Source of the DNA: Nostoc spongiaeforme FACHB-130
Lineage (GTDB): Bacteria; Cyanobacteriota; Cyanobacteriia; Cyanobacteriales; Nostocaceae
Length of the DNA stretch: 64,000 nucleotides
Direction: 5' to 3'
NCBI RefSeq assembly: GCF_014698475.1
Contig: NZ_JACJTB010000030.1
Span: 1 to 64,000, forward strand
The notes beneath the pieces were generated by a model that was given only the letters and a program-made list of their open reading frames with translations, searched no databases and was not told the origin of the DNA. Numbering within the stretch: position 1 is the stretch's first letter; each line of letters starts with the position of its first letter. A program made the position numbers and the translations under genes. Of this stretch, positions 21,858-31,259 are shown one piece after another.

Positions 21858-23204
21858 ATGTCCATTGAACCTAACTCACCCAAACCCCAAACCCCAGAAC
21901 CCTTACCCGAAGAGGAGCCAAATGATTTCGATCATGGCTTGATGGATAATCATGTAAATCCAGAAGCACTGACGGCACAACAAGCTTTAGCGGCGATTTC
22001 ATCTTTGCAATCATCGCAAAATAATGCCGTTATGCAGCAAGCCCGTTCTCAGGTATTGCAACGCTCTATTCCGCAATTTACAGTTAAACCCAGGGCATTA
22101 ATAGTAACAGTAGCAGCGATCGCTATGACTTTGCTGGGAGTGATCATCAATAACTGGATAATCGGAATTTTGGGAACCTTGGCGACTTTGGTATTATCTC
22201 TAGCGATGCTCTTGCCTTGGTTGCAATATGTCTTCAAAGAATGGTTTACACCAGAAGACAGAACCTTGTTTGTGGGTTTTTTAGGATTAATCGCCGCATT
22301 GGTAGGCTTGATCAAATTTTCTGGTACAGGCGATCGCTTACTGATGTTTGGGCGAAAAATCAACTGGGAAGCTTCGGGAACATTAGCCGAATGGTTTGGG
22401 GCGTTGGGGCAAATTTTAATCGCCATCATTGCTGTTTATGTAGCGTGGCGACAGTATGTAATTTCCAAAGACCTGACCATTCAACAAAATTTGCTGACAG
22501 TTCAACAAAATATCATTACTCAACAACAGACAATTGATTCTTATTTCCAGGGCGTTTCTGACTTGGTGTTAGATGAAGAAGGCTTACTAGAAGACTGGCC
22601 CCAAGAAAGAGCGATCGCCGAAGGTCGCACAGCCGCCATTTTTAGTAGTGTTGATGGTAGCGGTAAAGCCAAAATTCTCCGCTTTTTATCCCGTTCTAAA
22701 TTGCTCACACCCTTAAAACGCGATCGGCGCTTAGGTCGAGCCATTCTCAATGGTATGGGTGGTTATGAAGAAGACCGCCTAGAAGGTGTGCGTGTAATTG
22801 ACTTAGGTGTAATGTTAGCCGCCGCCGACCTTTCAGCAACAGATTTACGCTGGACTGACTTGAGTGAAGCGAATTTAGTTCGTGTTAACCTGAGTGATTG
22901 CGACTTGGTAAAAGCCAATCTTTCGCGCACCATTTTGTATAATGCCAATCTCAGAGGCGCAGACCTCAATGGAGTGCGCTTATTTTATGGCTCCTTAGAA
23001 AAAGCCTCACCCCGTAGCCGCACAGAACCACCCAACTACGAAACGGGTGAACATACAGGTGCGGTCATTGAAAATGCCGATTTCACCAACGTCCAAAGAA
23101 TGTCTGAAACTAACCGTTACTACTGCTGTGCTTGGGGTGGAGAAGCAACTAGAGCCACCATTCCCGGCGGTTGTGAAGGTATTCCCAACTTGTTGGGGAG
23201 ATAG
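21858..23204 (+). CDS. membrane protein with pentapeptide repeats
   Basis: 448 residues. A Pro/Glu-rich cytoplasmic start (1-35) is followed by hydrophobic segments at about 79-98, 100-120, 136-153 and 184-198, then a Gln-rich probable coiled coil (about 205-228). A soluble part follows, and about eleven pentapeptide repeats of the A(D/N)LxxxxL type lie at about 321-376 (ADLSATDLRWTDLSEANL...). Pentapeptide repeats form a right-handed beta-helix. Their role in cyanobacterial membrane proteins is mostly unknown. The C-terminus contains several Cys and Gly residues of unclear role. Confidence 0.88.
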   Translation: MSIEPNSPKPQTPEPLPEEEPNDFDHGLMDNHVNPEALTAQQALAAISSLQSSQNNAVMQQARSQVLQRSIPQFTVKPRALIVTVAAIAMTLLGVIINNWIIGILGTLATLVLSLAMLLPWLQYVFKEWFTPEDRTLFVGFLGLIAALVGLIKFSGTGDRLLMFGRKINWEASGTLAEWFGALGQILIAIIAVYVAWRQYVISKDLTIQQNLLTVQQNIITQQQTIDSYFQGVSDLVLDEEGLLEDWPQERAIAEGRTAAIFSSVDGSGKAKILRFLSRSKLLTPLKRDRRLGRAILNGMGGYEEDRLEGVRVIDLGVMLAAADLSATDLRWTDLSEANLVRVNLSDCDLVKANLSRTILYNANLRGADLNGVRLFYGSLEKASPRSRTEPPNYETGEHTGAVIENADFTNVQRMSETNRYYCCAWGGEATRATIPGGCEGIPNLLGR

Positions 23205-23355
23205 TTATGGAAGAAGGCAGGGGGCAGGAGGCAGGGCTAACAGGTGTAGGTGTTCAAAACCCTTGCACTCTCAAACTCTCCAACTCTTATACTCGTTTCG
23301 GGTAGTTTAGAGTATTTTGGGTGTAACTTTAGCGTACAACAGTACTATTAATTAT

Positions 23356-23542
23356 ATGTACACCAAAACATCTACAGGTAAAGAACCCAAGGGAAGTGTC
23401 TCTAGTACATTTTGGTTTATTCGAGAAGTAATGCAATATGCACCAGATTGTGTGATTGTATTGCCAGAATAATGTGCGATCGCTCATCAAAGAAAAACTC
23501 AAAACCCTTTGTCAGCATTATGATTTAAACATTGATTCCTGA
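23356..23542 (+). pseudogene. decayed C-terminal end of a WYL-domain transcriptional regulator
   Basis: The frame from 23356 encodes SSTFWFIREVMQYAPDCVIVLPE and stops at TAA 23470-23472. One base further on, the +1 frame continues as NVRSLIKEKLKTLCQHYDL to TGA at 23540. Together these read as the last helix-strand unit of WYL-domain regulators (WxxREVxQYxPDCxxxxPExVRxLIKxKLKxxxxxY). A single extra base within GAATAATGTG explains the shift. The HTH and most of the WYL domain are missing, so it is a remnant. Confidence 0.65.
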
Positions 23543-23549
23543 GATAAAT

Positions 23550-26500
23550 TTACCAAGGTAAACGCCCGGAATAATTATTTCCTCGGCGTTCTCTTTCTAT
23601 ATCCAAACGCTGTTTCAGCATCTTGTATATTTCGCGTGCAAGAGTATCTAAGTTTTTCGATTCATCTTCTGAAGTAGAATCTTCGTTAGTTAATGAATTG
23701 CTATCATCTTGTTGAACAGAATCCTCTGAATTAAATGTTTCATAACTGGCTTGGATAAATTGCATAGAATTTTCCTTGTTTGGAAAATCATTACCTACAC
23801 TTCTAATTTGTTTTACAGCTTTTGGCTTATTGTAAGATTGGTTATTTTCTCTGAGCGTTTGTATAATAGTTTGTGGACTAATACTATTAACTTGAATTTC
23901 ATCAAATAATTCAGCAATATTTGACCATGAATTTGGTATATCTTGTGCTGGTTTTTTTTGAATGTTGTAAGTAGGATTCGGAGATTGAGAAAGAGTCTGA
24001 GTAACTTTTGGTGAATTTGTTTTATCTTTGATTAGAGACGATGTAGATTTCGATACTTGAGAAAGTTGAGAAAAAATCGAGATATTTTTTAAAGCTTTAG
24101 GTAATTGAGGAATTTCTGTTTTATTTAAGCTATGCTCTGCTGATTTCGATGTAATTTTTAGATTATCATGGGTTAAATTACTATCTATTTTTAGCTGAAT
24201 AATTTCTGAGTCTGTACTAGTATTTGCAGGTGTAATCTGTTCTTGATTTGATGCAGTTAGTAAGTGTTCAATTTCCTCTACAACTGATTGAGTAGAGTCC
24301 GAATTATCACTATCTGTTTTTGGTTGAATAATTAGTGATTCTTTAGCAATATGAGAAGGTGCGATCGCTTTTTCACTTAACCCAGTTCGTGAGTCGCCAA
24401 TTTCTACTATCTCCGATTGAGGATAGACAGAATTATTATTATCTATTTTTGCTTGAATAATGTTTGATTCTGTAGCAGTGTTGGAAGGTGCGATCGCTTT
24501 TTCACTTAACCCAGTTCGTGAGTCGTCAGTTTCTACCATCTCTGGTTGAGGATAGACAGAATTATTATTATCTATTTTTGCTTGAATAATGTTTGATTCT
24601 GTAGCAGTGTTAGAAGGTGCGATCGCTTGTTTATTTAACTCAGTTTGCGAATGTTCAGTTTCTACCATCTCTGGTTGAGGAGAAACAGAATTATCACTAT
24701 CTAATTTTGGGTGAATAACTGGTGATTCTGTACCCGTAATGGAAGGTGCGATCGCTGTTTGATTTGATTCAGTTCTTGAGGGGTCAATTTCTACTATCTC
24801 TGGTTGAGAAGAGACAGAATTATCACTACCTGTTTTTGGTTGAATAATTAGTGATGCTGTAGCAGTATGAGAAGGTGCGATCGCTTTTCCTTTTAACACA
24901 GTTTGTGAATGTTCAATTTCTCCCATCTCTGGTTGAGGATAAACAAAATGATCACTATCTAATTTTGGTTGAATAACTGGTGATTCTGTACCAGTGTTGG
25001 AAGGCGCGATCGCTTGTTTATTTAACTCAGTTTGCGAATGTTCAGTTTCTACTATCTCTGGTTGAGTAGAGACAGAATCATCACTATCTACTTTTGGTTG
25101 AATAATTGGTGATTGTCTACCAGTGTTAGAAGGTGCGATCGCTTTTTCATTTAACGTAGTTCGTGAGTCTTCAGTTTTTACCATCTCTGGTTGAGGAGAA
25201 ACAGAATTATCACTATCTAATTTTGGGTGAATAACTGGTGATTCTGTACCCGTAATGGAAGGTGCGATCGCTGTTTGATTTGATTCAGTTCTTGAGGGGT
25301 CAATTTCTACTATCTCTGGTTGAGAAGAGACAGAATTATCACTACCTGTTTTTGGTTGAATAATTAGTGATGCTGTAGCAGTATGAGAAGGTGCGATCGC
25401 TTTTTCGTTTAACTCAGTTCGTGAATGGTCAATTTCTAAAATCTCTGCTTGATGATATGCAGAATTATGACTATCTAATTTTGGTTGAATAACTGGTGAT
25501 TCTGTAGCTACCTGAGTTTGTGAGTAGTCAGGTTCTACTATTTCTGGTTGAGGAGAAGCAGAATTATCACCGCCTGTTTTTAGTTGAATAACTGATGATT
25601 TTGTAGCAGTATTAGAGGGTGCGATTGGTTTTTCATTTAACGTAGTTCGTGAGTCTTCAGTTTCTACTATCTCTGGTTGATTAGTAGCAGAATTATCACT
25701 ATCTAATTTTGCTTGAATAATCTCTGATTCTGTACCAGTGTTAGAAGGTGCGATCGCTTGTTGCTTTAACTCAGTTCGTGAATGATCAGTTTCTAAAATC
25801 TCTGGCTGAGGAGAGACAGAATTATTACTATCTAGTTTTGGCTGAATAATCTCTGATTGTGTATCAATATTAGATGGTGCGATCGCCTTATCATTTGACA
25901 CAGTTAGTGAGTAGTCATTTTCAACTATTCCTGGTTGAGGAGAGACAGAATTATTACTATCCAGTTTTGGTTGAATAATGTCTGGTTTTATAACAGGATT
26001 AGAAGGTGCGATCGCTTGTTGTTTTAACTCAGTTTGTGAGTCGTCAAGTTCTAATATCTCTGGTTGAGGAGAAGCAGAATTATTACTATCTATTTTTGCT
26101 TGAATAATTGGTGATTCTGTAACAGGATTAGAAGGTGCGATCGCTTTTTCACTTGACGTAGTTCGTGAGTCGCCAATTTCTACTATATCTGGTTGAAAAG
26201 AAGCAGAACTATTACTATCTATTTTTGCTTGAATAATGTTTGATTCTGTAGCAGTATTGGAAGGTGCGATCGCTTTTTCACTTGACGTAGTTCGTGAGTC
26301 GTCAGTTTCTACTATCTCTGGTTGAGAAGAAGCAGAATTATTACTATCTATTTTTGGTTGAATAATATCTGATTCTGTAGCAGTATTGGAAGGTGCGATC
26401 GCTTTTTCATTTACCTCAGTTCGTGAGTGGTCATTTTCTACTATCTCTGACGGAAGAGAAACCGAATCATGACTATCTATTTTTGGTTGAATAATATCTG

Positions 26501-28055
26501 ATTCTGTACCAGTATTAGAAGGTGCGATCGCTTGTTTATTTGACTCAGTTTGTGAGTAGTCAGATTCTACTATCTCTGGTTGGAGAGAAGTAAAATCATG
26601 ACTATCTAATTTCGCTTGAATAATTGGTGATTCTGTACCTGTAATGGAAGGTGCGATCGCTTGTTTATTTAACTTAGTTCGTGAGTCTTCAGTTTCTACC
26701 ATCTCTGGTTGAGGAGAAACAGAATTATCACTATCTAATTTTGGGTGAATAACTGGTGATTCTGTAGCAGTATTGGAAGGTGCGATCGCTGTTTGATTTG
26801 ATTCAGTTCTTGAGTCTTCAGTTTTTACTATCTCTGGTTGAGAAGAGACAGAATTATCACTACCTGTTTTTGGTTGAATAATTGGTGATTCTGTAGCAGT
26901 ATTGGAAGGTGCGATCGCTGTTTGATTTGATTCAGTTCTTGAGTCTTCAGTTTTTACTATCTCTGGTTGAGAAGAGACAGAATTATCACTACCTGTTTTT
27001 GGTTGAATAATTGGTGATTCTGTAACAGGATTAGAAGGTGCGATCGCTTTTTCACTTGACGTAGTTCGTGAGTCGCCAATTTCTACTATATCTGGTTGAA
27101 AAGAAGCAGAACTATTACTATCTATTTTTGCTTGAATAATGTTTGATTCTGTAGCAGTATTGGAAGGTGCGATCGCTGTTTGATTTGATTCAGTTCTTGA
27201 GTCTTCAGTTTTTACTATCTCTGGTTGAGAAGAGACAGAATTATCACTATCTAATTTTGCTTGAATGATATCTGATTCTGTACCCGTAATGGAAGGTGCG
27301 ATCGCTTTTTCACTTAACTCAGTTTGTGAATATTCCATTTCTACTATCTCTGCTTCAAGAGAGACAGAGTTACTACTATCTGCTTGCGTTTGAATAGTTA
27401 GTGATGTGTGTTGTCTTGGTTGCGATGGATTGGGTAGAGTCTCATTTTTTTGATTTGTAACAGAATTATTAGTCTTGATTTGTGGTTGAATTAATTTTGA
27501 GTCTTTATTGTCAGAAGTGGATGATATTATATGTGATTGTTGAGGTGTGTTTGATAATTTATTTATTTCGCTAATATCATTATTTTCTATTTCTGGGTTG
27601 CTATAATTAGTATTTGGTGTGGTTATATCTATATTTGCGATCGCTTCACTTGGAGATAATCTGATATCACTGTCCTGATTCTTTAATATATCTCCACTTA
27701 AACTAGAACTATTTCCTGCTGATTTTTGTTGAATGTTGGGTGAATTTGAACTGTTTTTTGTGACTTTGTTTCCTTCAGAATGACTTGGTGTATTGAAATG
27801 CTGTGATTTAGATTCAGAAAAAAAAGGTGAATCTTGAAAGGAATTTTCAATGATGTTGAAATCTGTGATGACTGGATTAAAAAATATAGAAGAATCAAAG
27901 TTTGATAGTGATTTTGCTCCTAATGGTGATAAAAACTTAGGACTGATAAATTTACTTCCTAAAGGTTGATGAGGTAATAAAGGGTGCTTTATACCTAGAT
28001 TTAGGTCTGGTTCTGAAGGTTCTGAACTAAAACCCATTGTCAGATTTTCTGTCAT
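23550..28055 (-). CDS. 1501-residue repetitive protein of a contractile-injection-like locus
   Basis: Three parts are visible. The N-terminal region (about 1-210) is Ser/Asn/Pro-rich and disordered-looking. The central region has about 25 copies of a 43-residue repeat (consensus AIAPSNTxTESxIIQPKxDSxNSxSxQPEIVExxxSRTxxxxK). The C-terminal region (about 1310-1501) ends in LAREIYKMLKQRLDIERERRG and YSGRLPW. There is no signal peptide, membrane helix or enzyme motif. It starts 6 bp after the tail-tube gene, so it is translated from the same message. The conserved Arg-rich tail reminds me of proteins encoded beside cyanobacterial eCIS tube genes (memory, not checked). A structural, linker or cargo role is inference. 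Confidence 0.85.
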   Translation of the reverse strand: MTENLTMGFSSEPSEPDLNLGIKHPLLPHQPLGSKFISPKFLSPLGAKSLSNFDSSIFFNPVITDFNIIENSFQDSPFFSESKSQHFNTPSHSEGNKVTKNSSNSPNIQQKSAGNSSSLSGDILKNQDSDIRLSPSEAIANIDITTPNTNYSNPEIENNDISEINKLSNTPQQSHIISSTSDNKDSKLIQPQIKTNNSVTNQKNETLPNPSQPRQHTSLTIQTQADSSNSVSLEAEIVEMEYSQTELSEKAIAPSITGTESDIIQAKLDSDNSVSSQPEIVKTEDSRTESNQTAIAPSNTATESNIIQAKIDSNSSASFQPDIVEIGDSRTTSSEKAIAPSNPVTESPIIQPKTGSDNSVSSQPEIVKTEDSRTESNQTAIAPSNTATESPIIQPKTGSDNSVSSQPEIVKTEDSRTESNQTAIAPSNTATESPVIHPKLDSDNSVSPQPEMVETEDSRTKLNKQAIAPSITGTESPIIQAKLDSHDFTSLQPEIVESDYSQTESNKQAIAPSNTGTESDIIQPKIDSHDSVSLPSEIVENDHSRTEVNEKAIAPSNTATESDIIQPKIDSNNSASSQPEIVETDDSRTTSSEKAIAPSNTATESNIIQAKIDSNSSASFQPDIVEIGDSRTTSSEKAIAPSNPVTESPIIQAKIDSNNSASPQPEILELDDSQTELKQQAIAPSNPVIKPDIIQPKLDSNNSVSPQPGIVENDYSLTVSNDKAIAPSNIDTQSEIIQPKLDSNNSVSPQPEILETDHSRTELKQQAIAPSNTGTESEIIQAKLDSDNSATNQPEIVETEDSRTTLNEKPIAPSNTATKSSVIQLKTGGDNSASPQPEIVEPDYSQTQVATESPVIQPKLDSHNSAYHQAEILEIDHSRTELNEKAIAPSHTATASLIIQPKTGSDNSVSSQPEIVEIDPSRTESNQTAIAPSITGTESPVIHPKLDSDNSVSPQPEMVKTEDSRTTLNEKAIAPSNTGRQSPIIQPKVDSDDSVSTQPEIVETEHSQTELNKQAIAPSNTGTESPVIQPKLDSDHFVYPQPEMGEIEHSQTVLKGKAIAPSHTATASLIIQPKTGSDNSVSSQPEIVEIDPSRTESNQTAIAPSITGTESPVIHPKLDSDNSVSPQPEMVETEHSQTELNKQAIAPSNTATESNIIQAKIDNNNSVYPQPEMVETDDSRTGLSEKAIAPSNTATESNIIQAKIDNNNSVYPQSEIVEIGDSRTGLSEKAIAPSHIAKESLIIQPKTDSDNSDSTQSVVEEIEHLLTASNQEQITPANTSTDSEIIQLKIDSNLTHDNLKITSKSAEHSLNKTEIPQLPKALKNISIFSQLSQVSKSTSSLIKDKTNSPKVTQTLSQSPNPTYNIQKKPAQDIPNSWSNIAELFDEIQVNSISPQTIIQTLRENNQSYNKPKAVKQIRSVGNDFPNKENSMQFIQASYETFNSEDSVQQDDSNSLTNEDSTSEDESKNLDTLAREIYKMLKQRLDIERERRGNNYSGRLPW
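24180..27420 (-). repeat. 129-bp coding tandem repeat, about 25 units, HIP1 in 22 of them
   Basis: Each unit is 129 bp (43 codons). Twenty-two units carry GCGATCGCACC, encoding Ala-Ile-Ala-Pro, at the same place. One unit has lost it (PIAPS near 25620), one lacks that segment, and the last reads QITPA. Some units are almost identical in DNA: two neighbours at about 26770-27020, and a two-unit block repeated at about 24720-24880 and 25230-25400. This points to recent duplication by recombination. Confidence 0.9.
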
Positions 28056-28061
28056 ATACTT

Positions 28062-28565
28062 TTAATTACTAGCAAATGAACCTGAACTATCGCGTCCTGA
28101 TAAAATTGATGCACCGCCAGACCTTGTTTTATCAACTTTTAAGCCTTCATAAGTTAAAGTTAATTCTTCAATAGCAACTGTGCTAGAATCGGCGCTTAAA
28201 CCTGGTGCTTTCCATGAGATAGGTACAGCACCAATTAAAGTCCAACATTGCATGGTTTCACCAGCTTGATTAAACACTAAAATATTGACGTTACGCCGTT
28301 CTATTGCGCCACTTAAAATTTTATTCATCCAATTCCAAAAAGTTAAGTCATTTGTAATTCCCCGTTTGAGAGTAACATCAGAAAAATCTGCGGGACTTAA
28401 CAAGACTCGTTGTTGATTATTCACACCACCTTCAGCAAATTTTTCAGTTTTGATATTTACACCTAAGCCTTGGCATTCTGTAAAACAGGCGGTAATATTA
28501 CTTTCAATCTCGACATAAAATCTATTAGCGGTAACATAGTTTAATTCTCGGCTAGTATTAGCCAT
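28062..28565 (-). CDS. phage tail tube protein, T4 gp19-like (contractile injection system tube)
   Basis: 167 residues. It begins with the NRFYVEIE strand typical of gp19-like tube proteins, followed by FTECQGLGVNIKTEKFAEGG, LKRGITNDLTFWNWM, RRNVNILVF and the C-terminal WKAPGLSA...VAIEELTLTYEGL. These are family hallmarks of the inner tube (Hcp-like fold) in extracellular contractile injection systems and phage tails. It starts 13 bp after the small gene at 28579 and overlaps no other. Sheath, spike, baseplate and ATPase genes are not in the window, so the particle would have to be completed from another locus. Confidence 0.92.
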   Translation of the reverse strand: MANTSRELNYVTANRFYVEIESNITACFTECQGLGVNIKTEKFAEGGVNNQQRVLLSPADFSDVTLKRGITNDLTFWNWMNKILSGAIERRNVNILVFNQAGETMQCWTLIGAVPISWKAPGLSADSSTVAIEELTLTYEGLKVDKTRSGGASILSGRDSSGSFASN

Positions 28566-28578
28566 AACTCACTCCTAT

Positions 28579-28728
28579 CTAATTTTTAAGTCTTTCTTTT
28601 TGCTGCTGTAAATCTTCCTTCATCAGTTCATAAACTTTATCTGTCAATTTCCATAACAATTGACGATCGCACATTACCTTACCTGCTAACTTGGCAAGTT
28701 TTTTTTGCTGATTACTGTCATCGGTCAT
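28579..28728 (-). CDS. small conserved protein of the contractile-injection locus
   Basis: 49 residues, start ATG. Sequence features are a charged helix (QQKKLAKLAGKVM), then LLWKLTDKVYELMKEDLQQQKERLKN. The pattern (L)xxRVYxLLxEDLxxQxER is one I recall from short proteins beside cyanobacterial eCIS tube genes; that recollection is not verified. It sits between the pseudokinase gene (83 bp upstream) and the tube gene (13 bp downstream), which supports it being a real gene of the operon. Confidence 0.75.
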   Translation of the reverse strand: MTDDSNQQKKLAKLAGKVMCDRQLLWKLTDKVYELMKEDLQQQKERLKN

Positions 28729-28811
28729 AGCTAAACAATTGGAGAAATAGATTTATATATATCAGCCAATTTGTTACATCGACAATTAGCCAATAGTCTA
28801 CTTTTAATGCT

Positions 28812-31034
28812 TTATTGACGACTTAGCGGTACTAAACCAGTTTTCTCTAATATTTGCTGTACTTCTGCGGTTCTTAGCATTTCCGCAAATTTTTGACCGA
28901 TGGGAGGACGGCTGTTATCCCCCGGATACAATACAACTAATGGATAGCTGAGGGGATAGCTACCTGTTTTAAATACTTGGATGTTAGGCTGATAACTGCC
29001 TTTATCATCACATAAGTCAGTGTTGGGATCTATTGGCTTTCCATTATCTTGTACTAAAGTTTGAACTGCGGCTTTATCTTTGTCTGCTATAGCTAAAGGA
29101 TAAACAGAACACTGACCAAATACTTGACTGAGTGGAGAAAAACCAATACTACCAATAGGAATTTTATTTTTTTCAAAGTCATTTAGTACTTGTCGTAGCA
29201 TCTCTAACGTTGATAAAGAAGTAAAAAATGTGTTTGATTCTTGCTGTTCTTTTAAATAACGGAAAGTTGCGATCGCTTCTTCATTCCTGAGTACTCGCTG
29301 TTCAAAAATTCTGATAGTTTCCGCGTCTTTTGGTATGTAAAGATTAACTGGTAATTTAGGTAAATTGAAGCCTTTTAATTGTTGCCAATTAGTAATTTTA
29401 CCTGTGTATAAATCTTGTAATTGCTGAATACTAATCTGACCATTCAAAGCTCGTGGTAGACTTTTATCACGCTTGGAGTAGCTAAAAGCCACAAATACTA
29501 CTAAACCATCATAAGCAAATTCTTGATGTTTTAGTTCTGGAGTCAATGGTTCTAGCATATTAGCGATCGCAAAATCTTTCTGCTTATCTTTGACGCTGGC
29601 GATCACTTGTTTTATACTATCCTCTGGTTGATAGTTTAACTGTAATTTTGGTTGACTTGCTTTTAACTTTTCTTCCAGTGTTTGATTTTGCAAAATTAAA
29701 TTGCTTTGTCGCCTGATAAAACTCCAAGTGCTGTCTTTTTCACCAGTATAGTTAAATTTACCCCCAGGTACACCAGTCACACTTTTTAAACAGCAAACTA
29801 CAGGTTCTTCCATCGCAGTTTCTGGAGATTTCCATCGCTGGACTAGCCATACTATCAATCCACATAACAATAATCCCCCCAAAATACTTACTAGTAATAT
29901 CGACGGACGATAAAGTTTGGCTTTAGGGGTTTCTGGTTGTTCTGCAATTATTAATATTTCCCTTGGTAAAACCTGATAAACTCGTAATAATGCTTCTCTC
30001 GCTTCTTCCGCATTATTAAAGGGTTTATCCAATCCTAAAAGCCGGAATAAAAAAGCTTTAAACTCAAGAGTAACCCCTTGCCAATATTGTTCTTTTTTGG
30101 GGTCAATATTTGCTGCTAAAATATTACCTTGTAATAAATAAAAAGCTACATAGCCTAAATCAACTAAGTCTTTAGCTACAGTCGAAATCACTGGCTTACT
30201 AGTTGATAAATTAAATAAATTTTCCCATAATGTTAAATCTGTTAAATGAATAAAAAATTCTGCGGTATCTGCCATAATTAGCAGACTATCTAAATTAATA
30301 TTACCGTGAGCGATTCCCTGTTGTATTTGTCCAGTCGGTAGACTAAATTTTTGACCGTGGAGAAATTGCAGAGTTTGTAATACTTGGTCAAGCACACGAT
30401 ACACTTCCCTCTCAGACATTGGTTTATTAGTAGCTTTTAAGTATGTCCTGAGAGTAGGATAAGCATCGATATTGCCATTAGTAACAAGATAGCAGCGTTC
30501 AGCAATTGGGTCAGAAATTGCATCCCAAGGAAAATTTAACCGGATATCTTGAATTCTTCCATCAGCTAAACTCAAACCAGCCAAGCGTTCAAAGGCTTGT
30601 TTTCTATCTCTGGTTTCTTCAGCGTTAAAAGCCAGTTGAGGTAATAAATATTCTTTAATAATTGCTGGCTGTTGGTCTGTTAGCTGTATCCCCTGATATA
30701 AACGCCCTATACCGCGATTTCCGATATACTTATCTATGCGATACCGCCCTTTATATCCCCGAAATTCAGTTTTAGCAGGGATAATCGCCGGAAAACCACA
30801 ATTTTGACAAATTTTAGCCGTCGGGTTTTGTTCTACTGTTTTTTCTGGCCATTCACAGCCTAAAGTATTTCCCCTCCAGCAGCGATATTTGCGGTAGATG
30901 ATATCCACGCCTATAGCCGTTGGTGGTTGCAAAGTTACAGGAGTTAAAATCGGTTCCAGTTCTACAACTGGTGGGTTTTTTGATTTTGGGAAAAACCTCT
31001 GCGGTAATTTGGCTTTGATTTGTTCATAAACCAC
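28812..31034 (-). CDS. membrane pseudokinase fused to a PstS-like phosphate-binding domain
   Basis: 740 residues. A four-Cys probable zinc ribbon (Cys52, 60, 76, 79) is followed by a Ser/Thr-kinase-like domain at about 96-355. The ATP Lys is present (AIIKEY, Lys127), but the catalytic loop HRDxKxxN reads HGNINLD with Asn245 at the catalytic Asp, and DFG reads DLT (Asp266). Phosphotransfer is therefore probably lost. A transmembrane helix at about 378-398 leads to an extracytoplasmic PstS-like domain (about 420-740; LYTGKITNWQQL, FKTGSYPLSYPLVVLY). It would sense a small anion or ligand outside and signal through a dead kinase inside (inference). It lies between the TPR-CHAT gene and the injection-system genes. 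Confidence 0.85.
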   Translation of the reverse strand: MVYEQIKAKLPQRFFPKSKNPPVVELEPILTPVTLQPPTAIGVDIIYRKYRCWRGNTLGCEWPEKTVEQNPTAKICQNCGFPAIIPAKTEFRGYKGRYRIDKYIGNRGIGRLYQGIQLTDQQPAIIKEYLLPQLAFNAEETRDRKQAFERLAGLSLADGRIQDIRLNFPWDAISDPIAERCYLVTNGNIDAYPTLRTYLKATNKPMSEREVYRVLDQVLQTLQFLHGQKFSLPTGQIQQGIAHGNINLDSLLIMADTAEFFIHLTDLTLWENLFNLSTSKPVISTVAKDLVDLGYVAFYLLQGNILAANIDPKKEQYWQGVTLEFKAFLFRLLGLDKPFNNAEEAREALLRVYQVLPREILIIAEQPETPKAKLYRPSILLVSILGGLLLCGLIVWLVQRWKSPETAMEEPVVCCLKSVTGVPGGKFNYTGEKDSTWSFIRRQSNLILQNQTLEEKLKASQPKLQLNYQPEDSIKQVIASVKDKQKDFAIANMLEPLTPELKHQEFAYDGLVVFVAFSYSKRDKSLPRALNGQISIQQLQDLYTGKITNWQQLKGFNLPKLPVNLYIPKDAETIRIFEQRVLRNEEAIATFRYLKEQQESNTFFTSLSTLEMLRQVLNDFEKNKIPIGSIGFSPLSQVFGQCSVYPLAIADKDKAAVQTLVQDNGKPIDPNTDLCDDKGSYQPNIQVFKTGSYPLSYPLVVLYPGDNSRPPIGQKFAEMLRTAEVQQILEKTGLVPLSRQ

Positions 31035-31259
31035 GACGGAAACCCTTAGCGATCGCTCTTATCTGCCGCATCCTATACTGAATTTTTGCCCAAAGCCATT
31101 AGACTTTCCGCTAAGAAATAGGGAGTGGGGAAGAAAGATTTTATTATTTTATTTCTTCAAAACAGCTACTTATAGCAGTAGCCAAGTTGCTTGGGACATC
31201 GATAAATAATCAAACTGAGACACCACAAAACTTTTAAACCTGTCACCTGTCCCCTACTA

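Noticed and set aside
22049-22969. Frames in other registers under the pentapeptide-repeat gene
   Set aside because: They are shadows of the real gene, with no starts or domains.
23550-28055. Regularly spaced repeat that could be taken for a CRISPR array
   Set aside because: The period is 129 bp with the whole unit conserved, there are no unique spacers, and the DNA is open in one frame for 1501 codons. It is a coding repeat.
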